Shown: piece after piece, positions 35,715 to 49,300 of the stretch
Position numbering within the stretch: position 1 is the first letter of the stretch
How the letters are laid out: every line of letters starts with the position of its first letter
NCBI RefSeq assembly: GCF_000003815.2
Contig: NC_049988.1
Span: 1,271,930-1,335,929, forward strand
Direction: 5' to 3'
Length of the DNA stretch: 64,000 nucleotides
DNA from: Branchiostoma floridae
Taxonomy: Eukaryota > Chordata > Leptocardii > Amphioxiformes > Branchiostomatidae
The notes under the pieces: generated by a model
What the model saw: only the letters and a program-made list of their open reading frames with translations
Database searches by the model: none
What the model was told of the DNA's origin: nothing
Program-made: the position numbers and the translations under genes

Positions 35715-37298
35715 ACACACCCTAAGGCCGGCTTCACTCCTCTTCCAGCTTTTGATACTATACCATGCTACCGTAGGATTTGCTTGGAGATTACACTATG
35801 AGGATAGTTTGTAATATGTCAGTCATTTTTGTTGTCTAACATTAATGATTTGTATCCACAAATTGCAACACTCTCATTGGGAGGGAGGGGGTAGAAGAGT
35901 GATGGAATTTCGCAATTATGAATGGGGACCGTTAACAGCTCTAGTATTACAGCACCTCGGTCTTCCTGTAAGAAAAACACACAAAACATTGTTTCTCTGC
36001 TCGACCGAAATAAATTGATAGTCTTTTCATGAAGCAGCTTGAGTTCAAAGGACGGGGATTTGTGGAGATTTCTTACATAAAATGTTCATTATGAAGAGTC
36101 CATTCTCGCAGTGGACGATTTTTTTTTCAAATTCGATTTTGGAACAGTCTATTTTTGCATAAGTGGAAGGGTGGAGTGAGATAAGCTGAATTTGCTCATT
36201 AGGAAATACCGGCCTTTCTGGTTGAGCTTTTTTTGCCGTCCACTCAACCGTATTGTTGTCATTCCGTCAACATAGAAGAACAGCTTTCTTCATGGAATTT
36301 ACACAGGAATTTCCACGGGTAAGGTAAAAAACAAAGAAAGAAAGGTTCACATGACTTTGAACAGTTGAATAAGTCGTTTCTGAATTTGAATACGAGAAGC
36401 AGAGCTCGCAGTCATGACATCACTTTGATATATATTCAGCGTTCTGCTTAGGGTATAGTGTTCATCCGCTGGACCAACGCATTTGAAAAACGTCCGCATC
36501 TATACCACGACCATATCAAATATGGCTTGATGTATTATCAGATGTCACCCTTGTCTATATTTCTTTCAAATGGACATGGTTGGCTATACGCAATACGTCA
36601 CGCCACATAACATGGTGCCAAGCTGTGTTTTGGTACCTGTTACAGACAGGTACGATCTGGCGACAGTCTCTGTTTTGGTAAACAAACTTGCGTGCCAGAA
36701 GAGCTAAGTGACCTTTTGGCATGCATATTGCGTTTCTTTTGCCGTCCAATCGCTCGCTTTGTTGTTATCCATTTTTTGAATATGCTTGGAAAGCTTGGGT
36801 AATGTAAAACACGTTCATCAGTAAATTCTGTTTTGTGTAATAGGCTTCGTTTACTGGTCATTGAAGGCATGCATCAGAGACATAGAAATGGCATGAGGTA
36901 TCGCTTACACTCTGCTAAGTAACTTTGCAACGCCAAAAGGATCGAAAAAAGTCAATACCAGAACCAGGTTTATCATATTAAGTCACACTTTGATTGTATA
37001 TGGCATGATATATTTTGTCACCAATAGTCTTTTCTATGTTTCCAATAAATGAGGGAGAGGGCTCCATACAGACAGCCATCACCCAAGCCATGTTTTGTAA
37101 CCTAAGCCCTGCAGGTGTGCCCTTCCATGGCTTTGCCTGGGCTGACGTCGTTGTACTAAACAGACACCGTGACAGCTGTAGGTAAGCATGACCCTTGACC
37201 GTCACCGATCCCTGCCTGTAAAAACAACTAAGCAGCGGACTTGTCGGAGGTTCAAGAAATAGTCCGCCTAACGTGTCTCTCCACATAACACAGCGGCG
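35715..37298. other. Region upstream of the receptor gene
   Basis: About 1.6 kb with no gene. Part (36090-36240) is a copy of the repeat that hosts the 31654-32315 MITE. No convincing TATA or initiator was identified for the receptor. Confidence 0.45.
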
Positions 37299-37344
37299 AT
37301 GTTCGAGATGAACCTGACTTTTCTTACGTTCATGACCGCAGCAG
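37299..37344 (+). CDS. Receptor exon 1: start codon and signal peptide
   Basis: The ATG opens a short hydrophobic leader (MFEMNLTFLTFMTAA) and ends in phase 1 before gtgaga. A TAA lies in frame at 37269, so this is the first possible start in this frame; a second Met at codon 4 is an alternative. The hydrophobic core is short, so signal peptide function is probable rather than certain. Confidence 0.75.
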
Positions 37345-40300
37345 GTGAGACGGATATATGATATTTGTTATGATAACACAAGAGAATATCTGCTACCACA
37401 GTATCTGTCTTTCAGTACGCTTTCAAAATGGCGTCTGCTTCAAGTATAAGAGATCAGACAACGTAATGCTGTTATAACAAGATCATGCCCGACCAGCCTT
37501 TTTCGATACAGCAAATGATGTATCTGAAGTACTGCTAATAATATCGCCGCACTTATGGCGACATATAGCTGATGATTTTGCATAACCTATGAAAATTTTA
37601 ATAGCGTCAGATAAAGGAAGACAAGATTGACGCATTTAGAAAGCAGATGGTGATGATAAATAGGGCTACGGCCAAGATTACCAACCATATTCAGAATTCG
37701 ACTGCGTGTTTTAAAAATCTCTTTTTCATCAATATTTTTTCAGTGATGTCATACACTGCAACCAACGCAAACCCATGTCTGTATTACACGGAAATCAATG
37801 AAGTAAGGCGAAGCGCAGCAGCCGAGGCACAGGCCGGACACTCTCTCCTATGCGACTACAACTTAGCAAAAGGCTGGTACCGGTTCATAAGTTATGTCGG
37901 CGGTGAGATCCCTACAAACTGTGTGGAGCCGTACCACTGTGGAACCCAGGTTCCTATATGGATGAACGGGACACTACCGGGGAACGGTACTGTTGTCACG
38001 CGACAAGTTTGTCATAACTATGGCATACGGGGGAACTGTTGTCCTTTCTCGTGGAACATACGGGTCAAACATTGTGAGGATACACAAGGGGTTTTCTACG
38101 TGTACGAGTTGGAGCCACCACATAGCTGCTCACAGGCGTACTGTGCAGGTAAAACATTTTAAAACCTCAAATTTTACCAACCTTACCATACATTTGTCCA
38201 AAAGCATGAGCATGCTTCAGAAACAAAGAATAGTTAAAAAAGCACTATAGAATGATATCCCATTTTTAATTTACAATGATGAGCTTATTTAAGATGGGCA
38301 TAAAAATGTATTTAACATTGTTGAAAGAAAAATGACGAAAAGAACCCAGTGGCTTCCAAATACAGATTCCCATGATGTTAAGATAGGAAATGGGTATATA
38401 ATACTGCGCAAAAGAAGACATGCTAAAATTATACTATATTTCCTTATACCATTTGGAAACTGCTATGTCTGAAAAATGCATAAATTTATATATAAGGATA
38501 ATATTTAATCATATATTTTTCTCTTGCCCTTTTTCGATTGATATGCACAAACACACACCATAAGGGAGTTGAACGTTTGTTTACATTGCACAATCTTACC
38601 CCGTTAGGAACGTCTAGACTTTGTCCTGATGGAGAGGTTTTACACCATGACATTTGCATTGGTATGTACCTTTCATGATTTATTTCGTTTGGACATATGT
38701 AAAAGAGGTCTGGTACCCCGGTCAGTCTAGTTTATACATTATCTACTGAATACAGTGCCACTAACTATGCCCCCTGTTAAACAGAGACGAGATTCCTTGG
38801 CCTTACTGATAAATATCAACTCAATACAAACCTTGTTGATATTGGTTTTAATGTTCTTTAGTTTGTTTCTGTGTCTGTATGTATACATATGTAAATATAT
38901 TTGTCTAAGTTTCTGATTGCGTTTGTGTGTGTCTGTGCATGTGTGTGTGTCTGTGTGCGTGTGTATGCGTGTCATAGTGTGTGCCATGATTGTTTAATTC
39001 AACGCTCAACATGTAGTATACAAAAGCTTTGCAGACGTCCACAGATTACCTGAATCACGCTCAAGTTTACAAAGTGGCTCAATTGCATGATTATAATTTG
39101 GTTTGAAAGAAATGTTATCAAAACTTTACCCGTGGTACATCAGTTTAAAAAGAAACAATTAGATATTATAACATGTGAAATAAGATCGTCTCTTGAAAGT
39201 GACTCACAAACTCAATAGTGTAGCGGTATAATTGTCCGAGCAATATGACTGCGATATATTGTATGTATAATCTATATGATATAAATAAATATCCTGTCAA
39301 GCATAAAACCCAATGCAGTTCTACTCAGGGGTTCACAGTTTGTTTTCACACAAGAGCTCAGGCGTGATGTTGTATTAGGGCCCTTAGTTTCAAACTAGAT
39401 GCCAGCAAAGATCAGCTCCTGTCAAATTTGAACTACTTATATTTCAAAACGTGTAACTGTCTTCCTCACAGCACAACTAACTGATACATGTACTTATAAT
39501 GGCTTATAATGGTGATGTTTAATTGGTTGTCAAAGAGACCCGTGTAGACTGGGGCTCTGTGGGACTGTACAAGTTGTATTTTGGTCAAATTATCTGAGAC
39601 ACACTTCCAGTTAGACATGCTTTATAACTTTTAAGAGCTGACTTGTGTATACGTGTAGACATACCTCAAACCCTTATCTTTTTAAGACTGTTGTCTTATG
39701 TACACGATAAAGTTTTTTTAATTGTAACTCCAATACTTGCTAAACTGGCTTAGAATGCCACCACTGATGTGAACACCATGGTAGATTGAACCAGACTGAG
39801 TTCTGGTAGTTTACGTTAGCTGGATTTATTGGGTGATTATATAGTACAATTTTGGTCTTTAATACCTTGCCCGTATGTTTGTTCGAATTGAAGACTAACT
39901 TTTTAAGGGATGTTCATTGACGTTATGTCTTTTGTTCTTTTTTTGCGATAAACTTGATTTTCCTCGGATTGGCATGATGAAAAAAATACAACGCTGTGTT
40001 GTCCGTATCGCCCATGTGCCGTTCACCTTGCTTCGGTGGGGTGGTACAGCTGTTTTCGCGAATTTGTAGCACAACACCTGGCATCTATAATCAACCCTAT
40101 TCAAATCAAGTTTTCGGAACCTCTTCTCGTATGATGTGTAGTCAGCGCCAAGTAAAGTCCTACAGGCCCAATTTGGATAGATTCAATCCTTTCTCGTCAT
40201 CGTGCTCTAAAAGGTCGGGCAACATTGATGAAATCACATTCAAGAGGGGGGCAAATCTGTGGCAAATGATGATCTAAGACAAAAGTCCTAAAACAAAACA

Positions 40301-43300
40301 AAGACCTACATGAATTCAGTCTGGACATAACAATCTAGACGGATGAGAGATACACTGACGATGTGAAAATACTTTACATGGACTAATGACATTGTGTATT
40401 GCTACCTATAAAGTGTAAAAAGTGATCATGAATGCTGTTGGTCTATTGAATTTCTTGCAAGTGGGACGTTGTTTTGTTTGTTTGAAACTTTATTATCATA
40501 TAGCCAGGCGCCGCGGACCAATCAGAAGGCCCCGTTCCACGTTGGTTATGACGCCGTAACACGTAGATTCAGGCCAGGCAGGTGGGTATCGCTCCCCTGA
40601 TTGGTCAGAATGAATCGACACCGGCACCGGTGTCGATTTGCATCGACACCGGCACCAGTGTCGNNNNNNNNNNNNNNNNNNNNNNNNNNNNNNNNNNNNN
40701 NNNNNNNNNNNNNNNNNNNNNNNNNNNNNNNNNNNNNNNNNNNNNNNNNNNNNNNNNNNNNNNAAGGTACTATGTATAGCAAAACTGCTAGCTGTATATG
40801 TACTACGAGGTTACTGAACAACAAACCATAATTATATATAGATAACGGAACAGTCATGTACATTGAGTGATCTGTTCTCGCATTTGGAATACAGTTTTAA
40901 TAAATTGACCAACGTAGGTGGATATATGAAGTCATGATAGCAGTATATGGAAAATATCGTTCTGACAATGTGTACCAGTAAGAGATATGTGTGTTTTAGT
41001 TCTAATATAAATGCTTCTCTCTCCTTACTGTAGGCAGGACATTTGATAACAAAATGATATTCATCTTTAATATTATCATGATATGTGAGACACAGTCTCT
41101 GAGTGGCTGGTGCGTTACGGTGCGCTAATTCTCAGTTTTGTAATGTTGTTTGTAAATGGTCTAATTTTTAATTAATGTGAGTTATTTTTCTACACCAAAG
41201 TACTATTTGGTTTTTGAATAGGTTTCGAATTTGCTGGTGTTTAAAAGCTGTTTTCTCCAGTCAGACAGAAAAGTGACCCTCAGACGGTCTTTGGATATGT
41301 TTCCAAAACTATTGGCATTAACAGCGGGGTTAAGCCAAACATTTTGGAACCCATGCCATGTATACAAAACATGCCCTGAATGTGACTAGGCAATCATTTT
41401 CTTCTTCGTATGCCTTTTTAACAACCCTATTATTTGTTAAATTATGGAGAGCCTAGGAAAAAAATTTTCCTCGGTCTACCAGCGAAATTTGTCCCTCAAA
41501 GGGCAGGAAATGGCGTTTCAGAGGGTCAAGATTTTAAAATTTCTCCGGGCTTCCACAAGCTTGAGACGCCTCGCGCCCGAGTTCGGCGCCCGGCATGGTA
41601 AATAAAAAGTTGGCGGCTCCGGCGCTACACTTACTGAAAATTCGCTCAGTAATATTTCGCTGCCGTGCCTTTGACTCTATCACTGTTTAACACCGCAACA
41701 ACGTTGTAAAAATATTGATGTTACAGTTTTCATTTACCGTTTGTATAAAGGTAGGCGGAGAAAATATAAGTCAAATTTGTTTACCTTTCTTATGAAGCTG
41801 GCTCGGCAAAGGCACGAAGGCCGAAGTTCATACCGGACGGGGTAGACTATTTTAAGTGTTCTACTGCTATAATAAGTTCTCGATAAAAATACCAAAATGC
41901 GACGTAAAGATGTACTTTCGGTTTGCAATGCCACCTTTTAGTCACGGTGACAAAATTTAGCAGAAGAACTTGCATATCTTGTCAACATCTGCGTACCAAC
42001 ACATTGTGGTTGTGGCGTTGTTTGGATGGAGTGGCATCATTGATGAATATCAAAAGAATACAGTAGCCTCCATGAAGCATTTATTTATGAGTTCCGAGCC
42101 ATTCAATTTCCCTTTTTTGCTAGGGGTAAGAGATCCGCTTCGCGATGAAAACCAGTATCATAAGTATGGCGTAAAGACATTTCCAAGCGGGAGCGCAGTG
42201 AATTATTGGCGTCTTGAATATTTCTCAAATTTTATAGGAGGGGGGAGGGCCTAGGAAAAATATTTTGACTTTGGGGGAGGGCCTAGGGAAAAAATTTTGA
42301 CCTGGGGGGAGGGCCGAGGAAAAAAGTTTGACACGACCCTCTGACGACCGGCCCTCCCCCCTCCCCGCTAAATATCGACCAGTCCCTAATCGCTGTGCAG
42401 GGCACGCGTGTCGCCCGTACTGACTCGTACGGAGAGGAAGTGACTCCGCAGCCGAAACGCTGCGAACGTTCTAAATGCACTTATGAACATGCTACGGCGT
42501 GTCTGCTTGCTCCCAAATCTGTTGTTTTCCGTGCGATTTCGTACGGAGGCGGTACTTACTAGTTCGTAAGGATTTTAAAAGATTGTCCACGTTTTGCAAT
42601 TTAACAAAAAAATCATGTTATCTAAATAACAACCTTTCCACGTCTATATCCAAATTGGAATGGGAATGAGTAGTCTGCAGATACCTATAATCTTACCGTG
42701 CAGTGCAATGTAAAAAGAAATTTCTGTCTTATGGATTTTTAGACTTCTATTTCAAGTTATTTGCAAATAAGGCCACAGCAAGTAAATTTTATGGATGATG
42801 TCAGCGCACGCATTAATTTTCGCCTGATTTCAGAAAAAAAACAACAATTTTTTTCTTCTGCAGGGATGGTCAACATGACGATAAAGTACCAAAATGAGCA
42901 AATATATTGTGTTGTAGCCTAATGATTGTACTTGTAGAAGTGACACTTGCGAGGAACTCAGGACTGTAGTTGTAGAAATAAAACTTATTTGATAGTTGTA
43001 TAAGTGACACCAATATGGAAGCCATGAGTGTGGTTACCAACTTTGTTGGTGATGCCAGTCTACCACACTAGTGTCACTTTTACCACACCAGTTCATGTCT
43101 TGAATACAGGAATGAATGCCTTGTTGGCTCTGATACTTTTGTTTTGTCCCTTTAATTCTTGTTACAACATTCATCACAACTTAATGGTGCATCTTTTTGA
43201 AAATGTAGCCATCTTGTTTTTTTTCACCCTATCGCACTATTTTTGCAGTCTGCAGAGGTTGTCATCCATACAATTTACTTGTTGTGGCCTAAGGTCAAAA

Positions 43301-46300
43301 TTTTTTTAATGCTCAAAGACCCCTGGTTACATCCATATAAAACAAATTCCTAGGACAAAAGTCTAGAGATATCAGTAACCGATAATCTAACATTTGAAGT
43401 TGATTTGTACATTGGTTTTGTCACTCACTCGCTTGTCAGAAATTTAGATATCTAAATTATCGAGGGTATCTCTTCATTCTGGTACCAAGATGCTGCAGTA
43501 GCATGTCCAGAGCCAAACACATTTGTTTGAATACTGGCTAAGATAACATATATACCCCGGCTCAAAAGTTTTTTCCTTGGCCCTCCCCCCAGCTCAATTT
43601 TTTTTCCTTAGGCCCTCCCCCCTCTGACGACCGGCCCTCCCCCCGCTAAATATCGACCAGTCCCTGAATGAGTAAGGAAACCGTACATACAAAGCACGTG
43701 TAAATACGGCCTGTATACGGTCACGTGGCAATCGCACAAAGATCTTACAATGTAACTTATTTATAACGAAGCCGCTAACGCCATGCAGACCACATACTTA
43801 TTAACTTAAGCAACCGTGCGAGTAACATGCGTTGACTTACTCCCTCCCTGCCCTTGCGAGTACTTCCCCGCGTTTTCAGAAAAACATGGCGGACGTGGCT
43901 TAAAAAAAAGCATTCGGCGGGTTGTGCCATTAGCTTAAGGCTGCCCTCGCGTATCCTATCCTTACCATCGAAACTTGCTGCTAGCAGCCACTCATTGTGT
44001 TTAGTAATGTATACAATTTATGTTTTAGATACCTCCTATTAATTTTTTATAGGACATTCTTGATGTCTTTCAAGTTCAGTGCTAAGCCACGTTTGGATTA
44101 CGGTTGTTGTGAATGTTTGAACAGGTGCAGGTAAAGATATGTATCGCTAAGCTCTTTGAAGGAATGTACACAAATAAAAGTAAGGTTGCTATACAATACC
44201 TTCATCAACAAGGAAGGTTGCTATGCAGATGGCGAGGCACAATGTTGACACAAAACAACTCTCCCCAAAACAACTCTGGACACTGGCATTCTTCTGAATA
44301 CTGATGGACCGATAAAGAAAGATTTGCCCCCAAACTATTCTAAGCTTCATGAAAGTTGGGATTGAGAAAATGTTCTTAGATCTCCTTTTTACCTCCATGA
44401 AAAAATGGAGGTATAGTTTTGAGTGTGTCTGTGTGTGTGTGTGTCTGTGTGTGTGTCTGTCTGTGTGTCCGCATATTGTGGTCAGCATAACTTGAGAATC
44501 TCTTGATGGACTACGATGATATTTGGTATGTGGGTAGGGGTTGGGAAGACGAAGGTCAAGGTCAATTTTGGGCCCCCTGGTGTGTGACCTTGGTACTGCA
44601 GCGCAACTTCCGGTTTTGCTATCTCGGTGTTCTGAACATGCTATGGTCAAGATTTTTAAGTATTAGATAGCTCTTGTGCTCAGGAAAAAATGACATAAGT
44701 TTGGGCCCCCTAGCGTCTAGTTTTGTGATAGCAGGGGCATTTTTGTCAAAAACTTCTGACGAGGATAACTCAAGAAGGGAATAAGGGATTTTCATGATTT
44801 TCGGTATGTAGGTACCTTAGACAATGTTGTACAAGATAAAATACTAATTATGCAAAATAGGACTACATTTGCATAATTAATGAGAATATTCTATCATAGC
44901 AGTTTTTTCAATGTATCTCTTGTCCCGGACGTGATATGGTCGTGACATTTGGGTGGTAGATAGCTTTTAGCGTCATGACAAAGTGGGGCAAGTTTCAGTC
45001 CCCTAACATTCAATTGTGGAACTGCAGGGGCGTTTTTGTCAAGACACTCCAAAGAGGATAACTGCAGAAAGGAACGACGGATTGCCTGCATTTTAGGCAT
45101 GCAGGTAGCTTAGGCAGAGATTTTCATAGTGATATACATGTTATGCAAATGATGACTGAATTTGCATAATTAATGAGGAAATTGTACAGTTCCATTGTTT
45201 TCAATAACTGGACCTCAATACATGTAACACATGTTAATTATGATTGGTGGAATATAAGCAGATACCAAATATGGTAATATGGAACTTATTTGCATAATTT
45301 ATGTAAAAATTGCAAAACATTTTTATGATTAATAATGGGAATTTTATAATTGTGACATGTGAACGTTAGTCAATGATTAACAACACAATGCATACATTAT
45401 GTTAATGTCTTAGTCAATTGCATGAAATTTACGAAAGCTTTAAATTTTCATGGAGGTATGAGGTCGCCGAACTCTAGTTGTGCATGTTTTAAATGGTTGT
45501 ATTCAATTCATTCGGCTTTTGTCGCAAAAAATTACATCATGGGCCTAGGTCAATAAATGTGTAATGAATCACAGAAGCAGGCATTTCTGTGCCTTTGACT
45601 AAAAATCTGTTTTCTGAATCCCGCAAGATTAATTCTATTGGCAACTTCACATCGAGTTTTGACGTAGCAGCATCTGAACCACATAGTAGCTTCTTTAGTT
45701 CTAATGACGTTCAAGTTTAATTGCGTTCAGATGAGACTTGAAACTTCCTCACCAATAGAAAATCTTGAAAGCTCTTATTAAAAGAAAATGTTTTGCTGAT
45801 AACAACAAAAATGCTATAACGATGTGCAATAAAGGTCCTTATTCATTATAATTGTTTCCAAATACCTGTTCTTCAATTCATAACATTGCTCAATTTTGAA
45901 CTTTGAATCAAGTTACAGAATTATTCTTTATCTAGTCTTCATTCAAAATCGCAGGTCAAAAATACTAATATTAGGTTTATCCCTTTTTTTAGCTGGATAT
46001 ATATAGTATGTTCAGCTTCGCCATATTATAGAACGTTTACATGAAAGACAAAATTTTCGAGAAGACGTACTTAGTAAGAAGATATTATATTACAAATGCT
46101 TGCCTATTGAGAGTCAGGCTTGATACCACGTCTTTCCCCATGACGCTTAACCACTACAAAGGAACAGGTGGTGAGTGTGCATGAAGTATTTTCTTTGAAA
46201 GGCAATGCCCGTTTGTCAATGGTCATAGCTTGCATAATATTTACAATGAGTTTTAAATAAGGCCACTAACCTTTACTGAATGCTGTGCAAACAGCGTAAA

Positions 46301-49300
46301 GCCCCGGTTACATACTGCTGAACAAAGCTTTGTTTACCCAAAGCAGAACATGGCCCTCCCCAAGCATGGGCTAGAAGTTTAAACGACAAGCTCTCCTACT
46401 AGAAAATGATTCAACTACAATCCCATGACATCTGAACGAAGATCTGAGTAGAAGTACCTTAAAAAGTCTTATAGTTGCTTTCCTTATCACGAATGGGTTT
46501 ACTGTACATGTTTTTATTTATAATAAAATCTAAACTTGATACCGGAATCTATTTAATGCAATACAAATTTCAATATTTTCCTCAAACAGAGACAAGGCAC
46601 CCCGTTCCCGGCGACTTGGAACCGATGGGGATTTTCGAGTGGCGTCAACAGGCAAACGATGACATTGATTGGAAAGAATCAGAAACGGTAGGAAATATAC
46701 CTGGAAGCAACGACGCTTTGACAACAGGTCAGTTCTTATGCTGTATTTTTCTTAACTATGTTAAGGGGTAATAAAAAGAGTGGATAGTGTCAACGAGCCT
46801 AGCCTTTTTGATCACATGTAGTATTTGTAATGGATAAGTGGCCAGAAATTTGTTTCACCGATGCCTTGGAGGATGGTTCACCGATGCCTTGGAGGATGGT
46901 TTTTCAGCAATTTTTCCTTTTAGACGTTGCTTTAAAATGATCATGTAAAGAAACAAAAAGTTGTTTAAAGGTTGCGGTTATTTTAATTCCTTTGACTGTG
47001 TCTATTGCGGGTCGTCTATATATTCAACTGTAACCTACTGTTGCTTCGAAGGAAAGGGGAATTTTCTTTACATCAGCACTGGTGAGGGAGAGCCATTTGA
47101 TACAGCGAAAATAATCAGCCGTGTCATCGTACCTTCTGTTGTCCGGCCTTGTAACGTGAGTATCTTATAATCAAATAACTGATTTCAATTATGTATGTCT
47201 AATGATCTTTACCTTTTCTTAACTTCCTTAATGCCTCAGGTATAAAATTCTGTAATATATGTCTATTGAATTGCATTTAAGTTTGCATAATAATGCAAAA
47301 ATTGTCTCCATAACCCTAATTGATCTCATTAACGATATTTCTTCATAAGTTACACAAAGGGAGTCGAATCTTTTTTTCTGTTTTCCCTTTGTTCGGACAA
47401 TTGGAAAAATATCTTATCTAACACATATTGTTAAAAAATGGATATGTTTGATTGGCCTTTAAAAAAAGTGGAAATTTCTTTAGAAGATCACAATGTTCAT
47501 TGTTTAGTGCCACCTATATTCTTTTCTTAGATGACCTTTAGTAGTTACCAGTCAGGACCTGATGCAGGGGACTTGGACATCTTCACGCTAAGAAACTATA
47601 CTGGGAATGAGGCAAGAACGCTTGTATGGCAGAAGTCAGCGGAGACATCAGGCATGTGGGAGACTGCAACGGTCTCGTTCTCAGACAGAGAACCGTTTCA
47701 GGCACGCATATTATATTTTGTCTAATTTTGTATGCATGGTGAATATTATACGATGCGTTTGCACACTACAAAAAAATAAATAAGCATTCTTTTAATCTAA
47801 TAGGTGGTCCGGGAGCGTATGCTTAAGTGAATAAGAGCATACATAAATTCACCTCGTAGAGGACCGAAAAGTGCATTTTGTATAAAACTACTAACTGACA
47901 TTGCTAGAGTGACAGTTTTGTTGTTTAGTGATAGGTAGAACCATTCTGGTCTTGTTGTTACATCGGTACCACATTTTCCTCAATAAGAAGAGTGCAACTA
48001 ACAATTTCCATCGAAAGCTTAAACAAATAGGCGAATTCCTTCATTTCTTCAGTGTTAGTATTTTTTTTTACGACTTCTTTATAGAAACAAGTTAATGTTT
48101 TTTGATGAATGATTTTTTCATCAAAATTTCTAAACAGGTTTTAATTCGCGGAGCATTGGGAATCGGATCTCACGCCGTGCTTGCCATAGATGACATATTT
48201 TTCTCATCGGATTGTGTACGTGAAGGTATTAATGCGGCCATTTTACATAATTTGTTTGAAACTATAAATTTGCGGATAAGATGATTACTTGCAATTTCTT
48301 TCTTGAATATTTTTGATAAAGTCTGTTTCCTTGCTTACCTTATAAGACAAAATACTTCTATATCTCTACCTTTTAATGTTCCTCGTGCCATCATATAATG
48401 TAAATTCTTTTCCCTATAAAGTTGATGGCAGCGTTCGACTCGTTGACGGTGTAACGTTTCACGAAGGCCGTGTGGAGATCTACTACAACCACCGCTGGGG
48501 AACCATCTGTAACATCGGCTGGACACAGACTAGCGCTGATGTGGTGTGTGCTCAACTAGGGTACATAAAAGCAAATTGGACCGACACTAGGTAAAATCTT
48601 TTCCACAGTTTTGATACATGCTGCTTTGCTAGTAAAAAGCAAGAATGAATGAATATCAAATATCCATTTCTTGCTCCTCCTCTCACCAATCAGATGTGTA
48701 TGAATTAGGAATTTTGAATGTTTCTGAAAAGCATAGTTAATGAAAAGCTTAACCCTTTTCAGACCGGGCTTTTTTGGTCAATCTGGGGAGGGGGGAGGTC
48801 GTTGAAGAGATTCATTAGTCACGTATGTTCACAGTTAATAGAATTTTTCATCGATCAGTGACTTATCAAAGGTAAGTAAAACGTACCTCCAAATTTTCGA
48901 TGGCTATCAGTCCATCTTGTTCACGGAGCCTGTTCTCCAACCCAGGTTACACGTGCACTTTACGCAACGCTCTTGTCCGACCTAAAGACCCGCTATTACC
49001 CAGTGAAAAATGCGGCGTGATTTACAAAATAGAGTGTGAACAGTGCGGCGAATCGTACGTAGGCGAAACAGAAAGATCACTAGGTGAACGGATTGCTGAA
49101 CACCAAAAGTCCATTGATAACAAGGAATGCAAATCCGCACTGAGCCAACATCTACTCCGGTCGCGCCACATCGTTACCACCAAGCCGATTGCAGACACCG
49201 TCGAGATCATCGACCAAGAACCACGCAAAGCACACAGAAAAGTTCAAGAAGCAGTTCACATCCAACTGGAAGGCGCAAAGCTGAATCGGAATGATGGCTG

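Larger units (their letters stand above)
38662..46589 (+). other. Large third intron of the receptor gene
   Basis: Holds a (TG)n tract near 38930-38980, a gap, GC-rich repeats near 41450-42390 and 43560-43675, and the R2 copy. No additional exon with fitting phase was recognised. Confidence 0.55.

Noticed and set aside
41970-42254. 94-codon frame in the receptor intron
   Set aside because: No domain match, and the end runs into the GGGGGAGGGCC tandem repeat.
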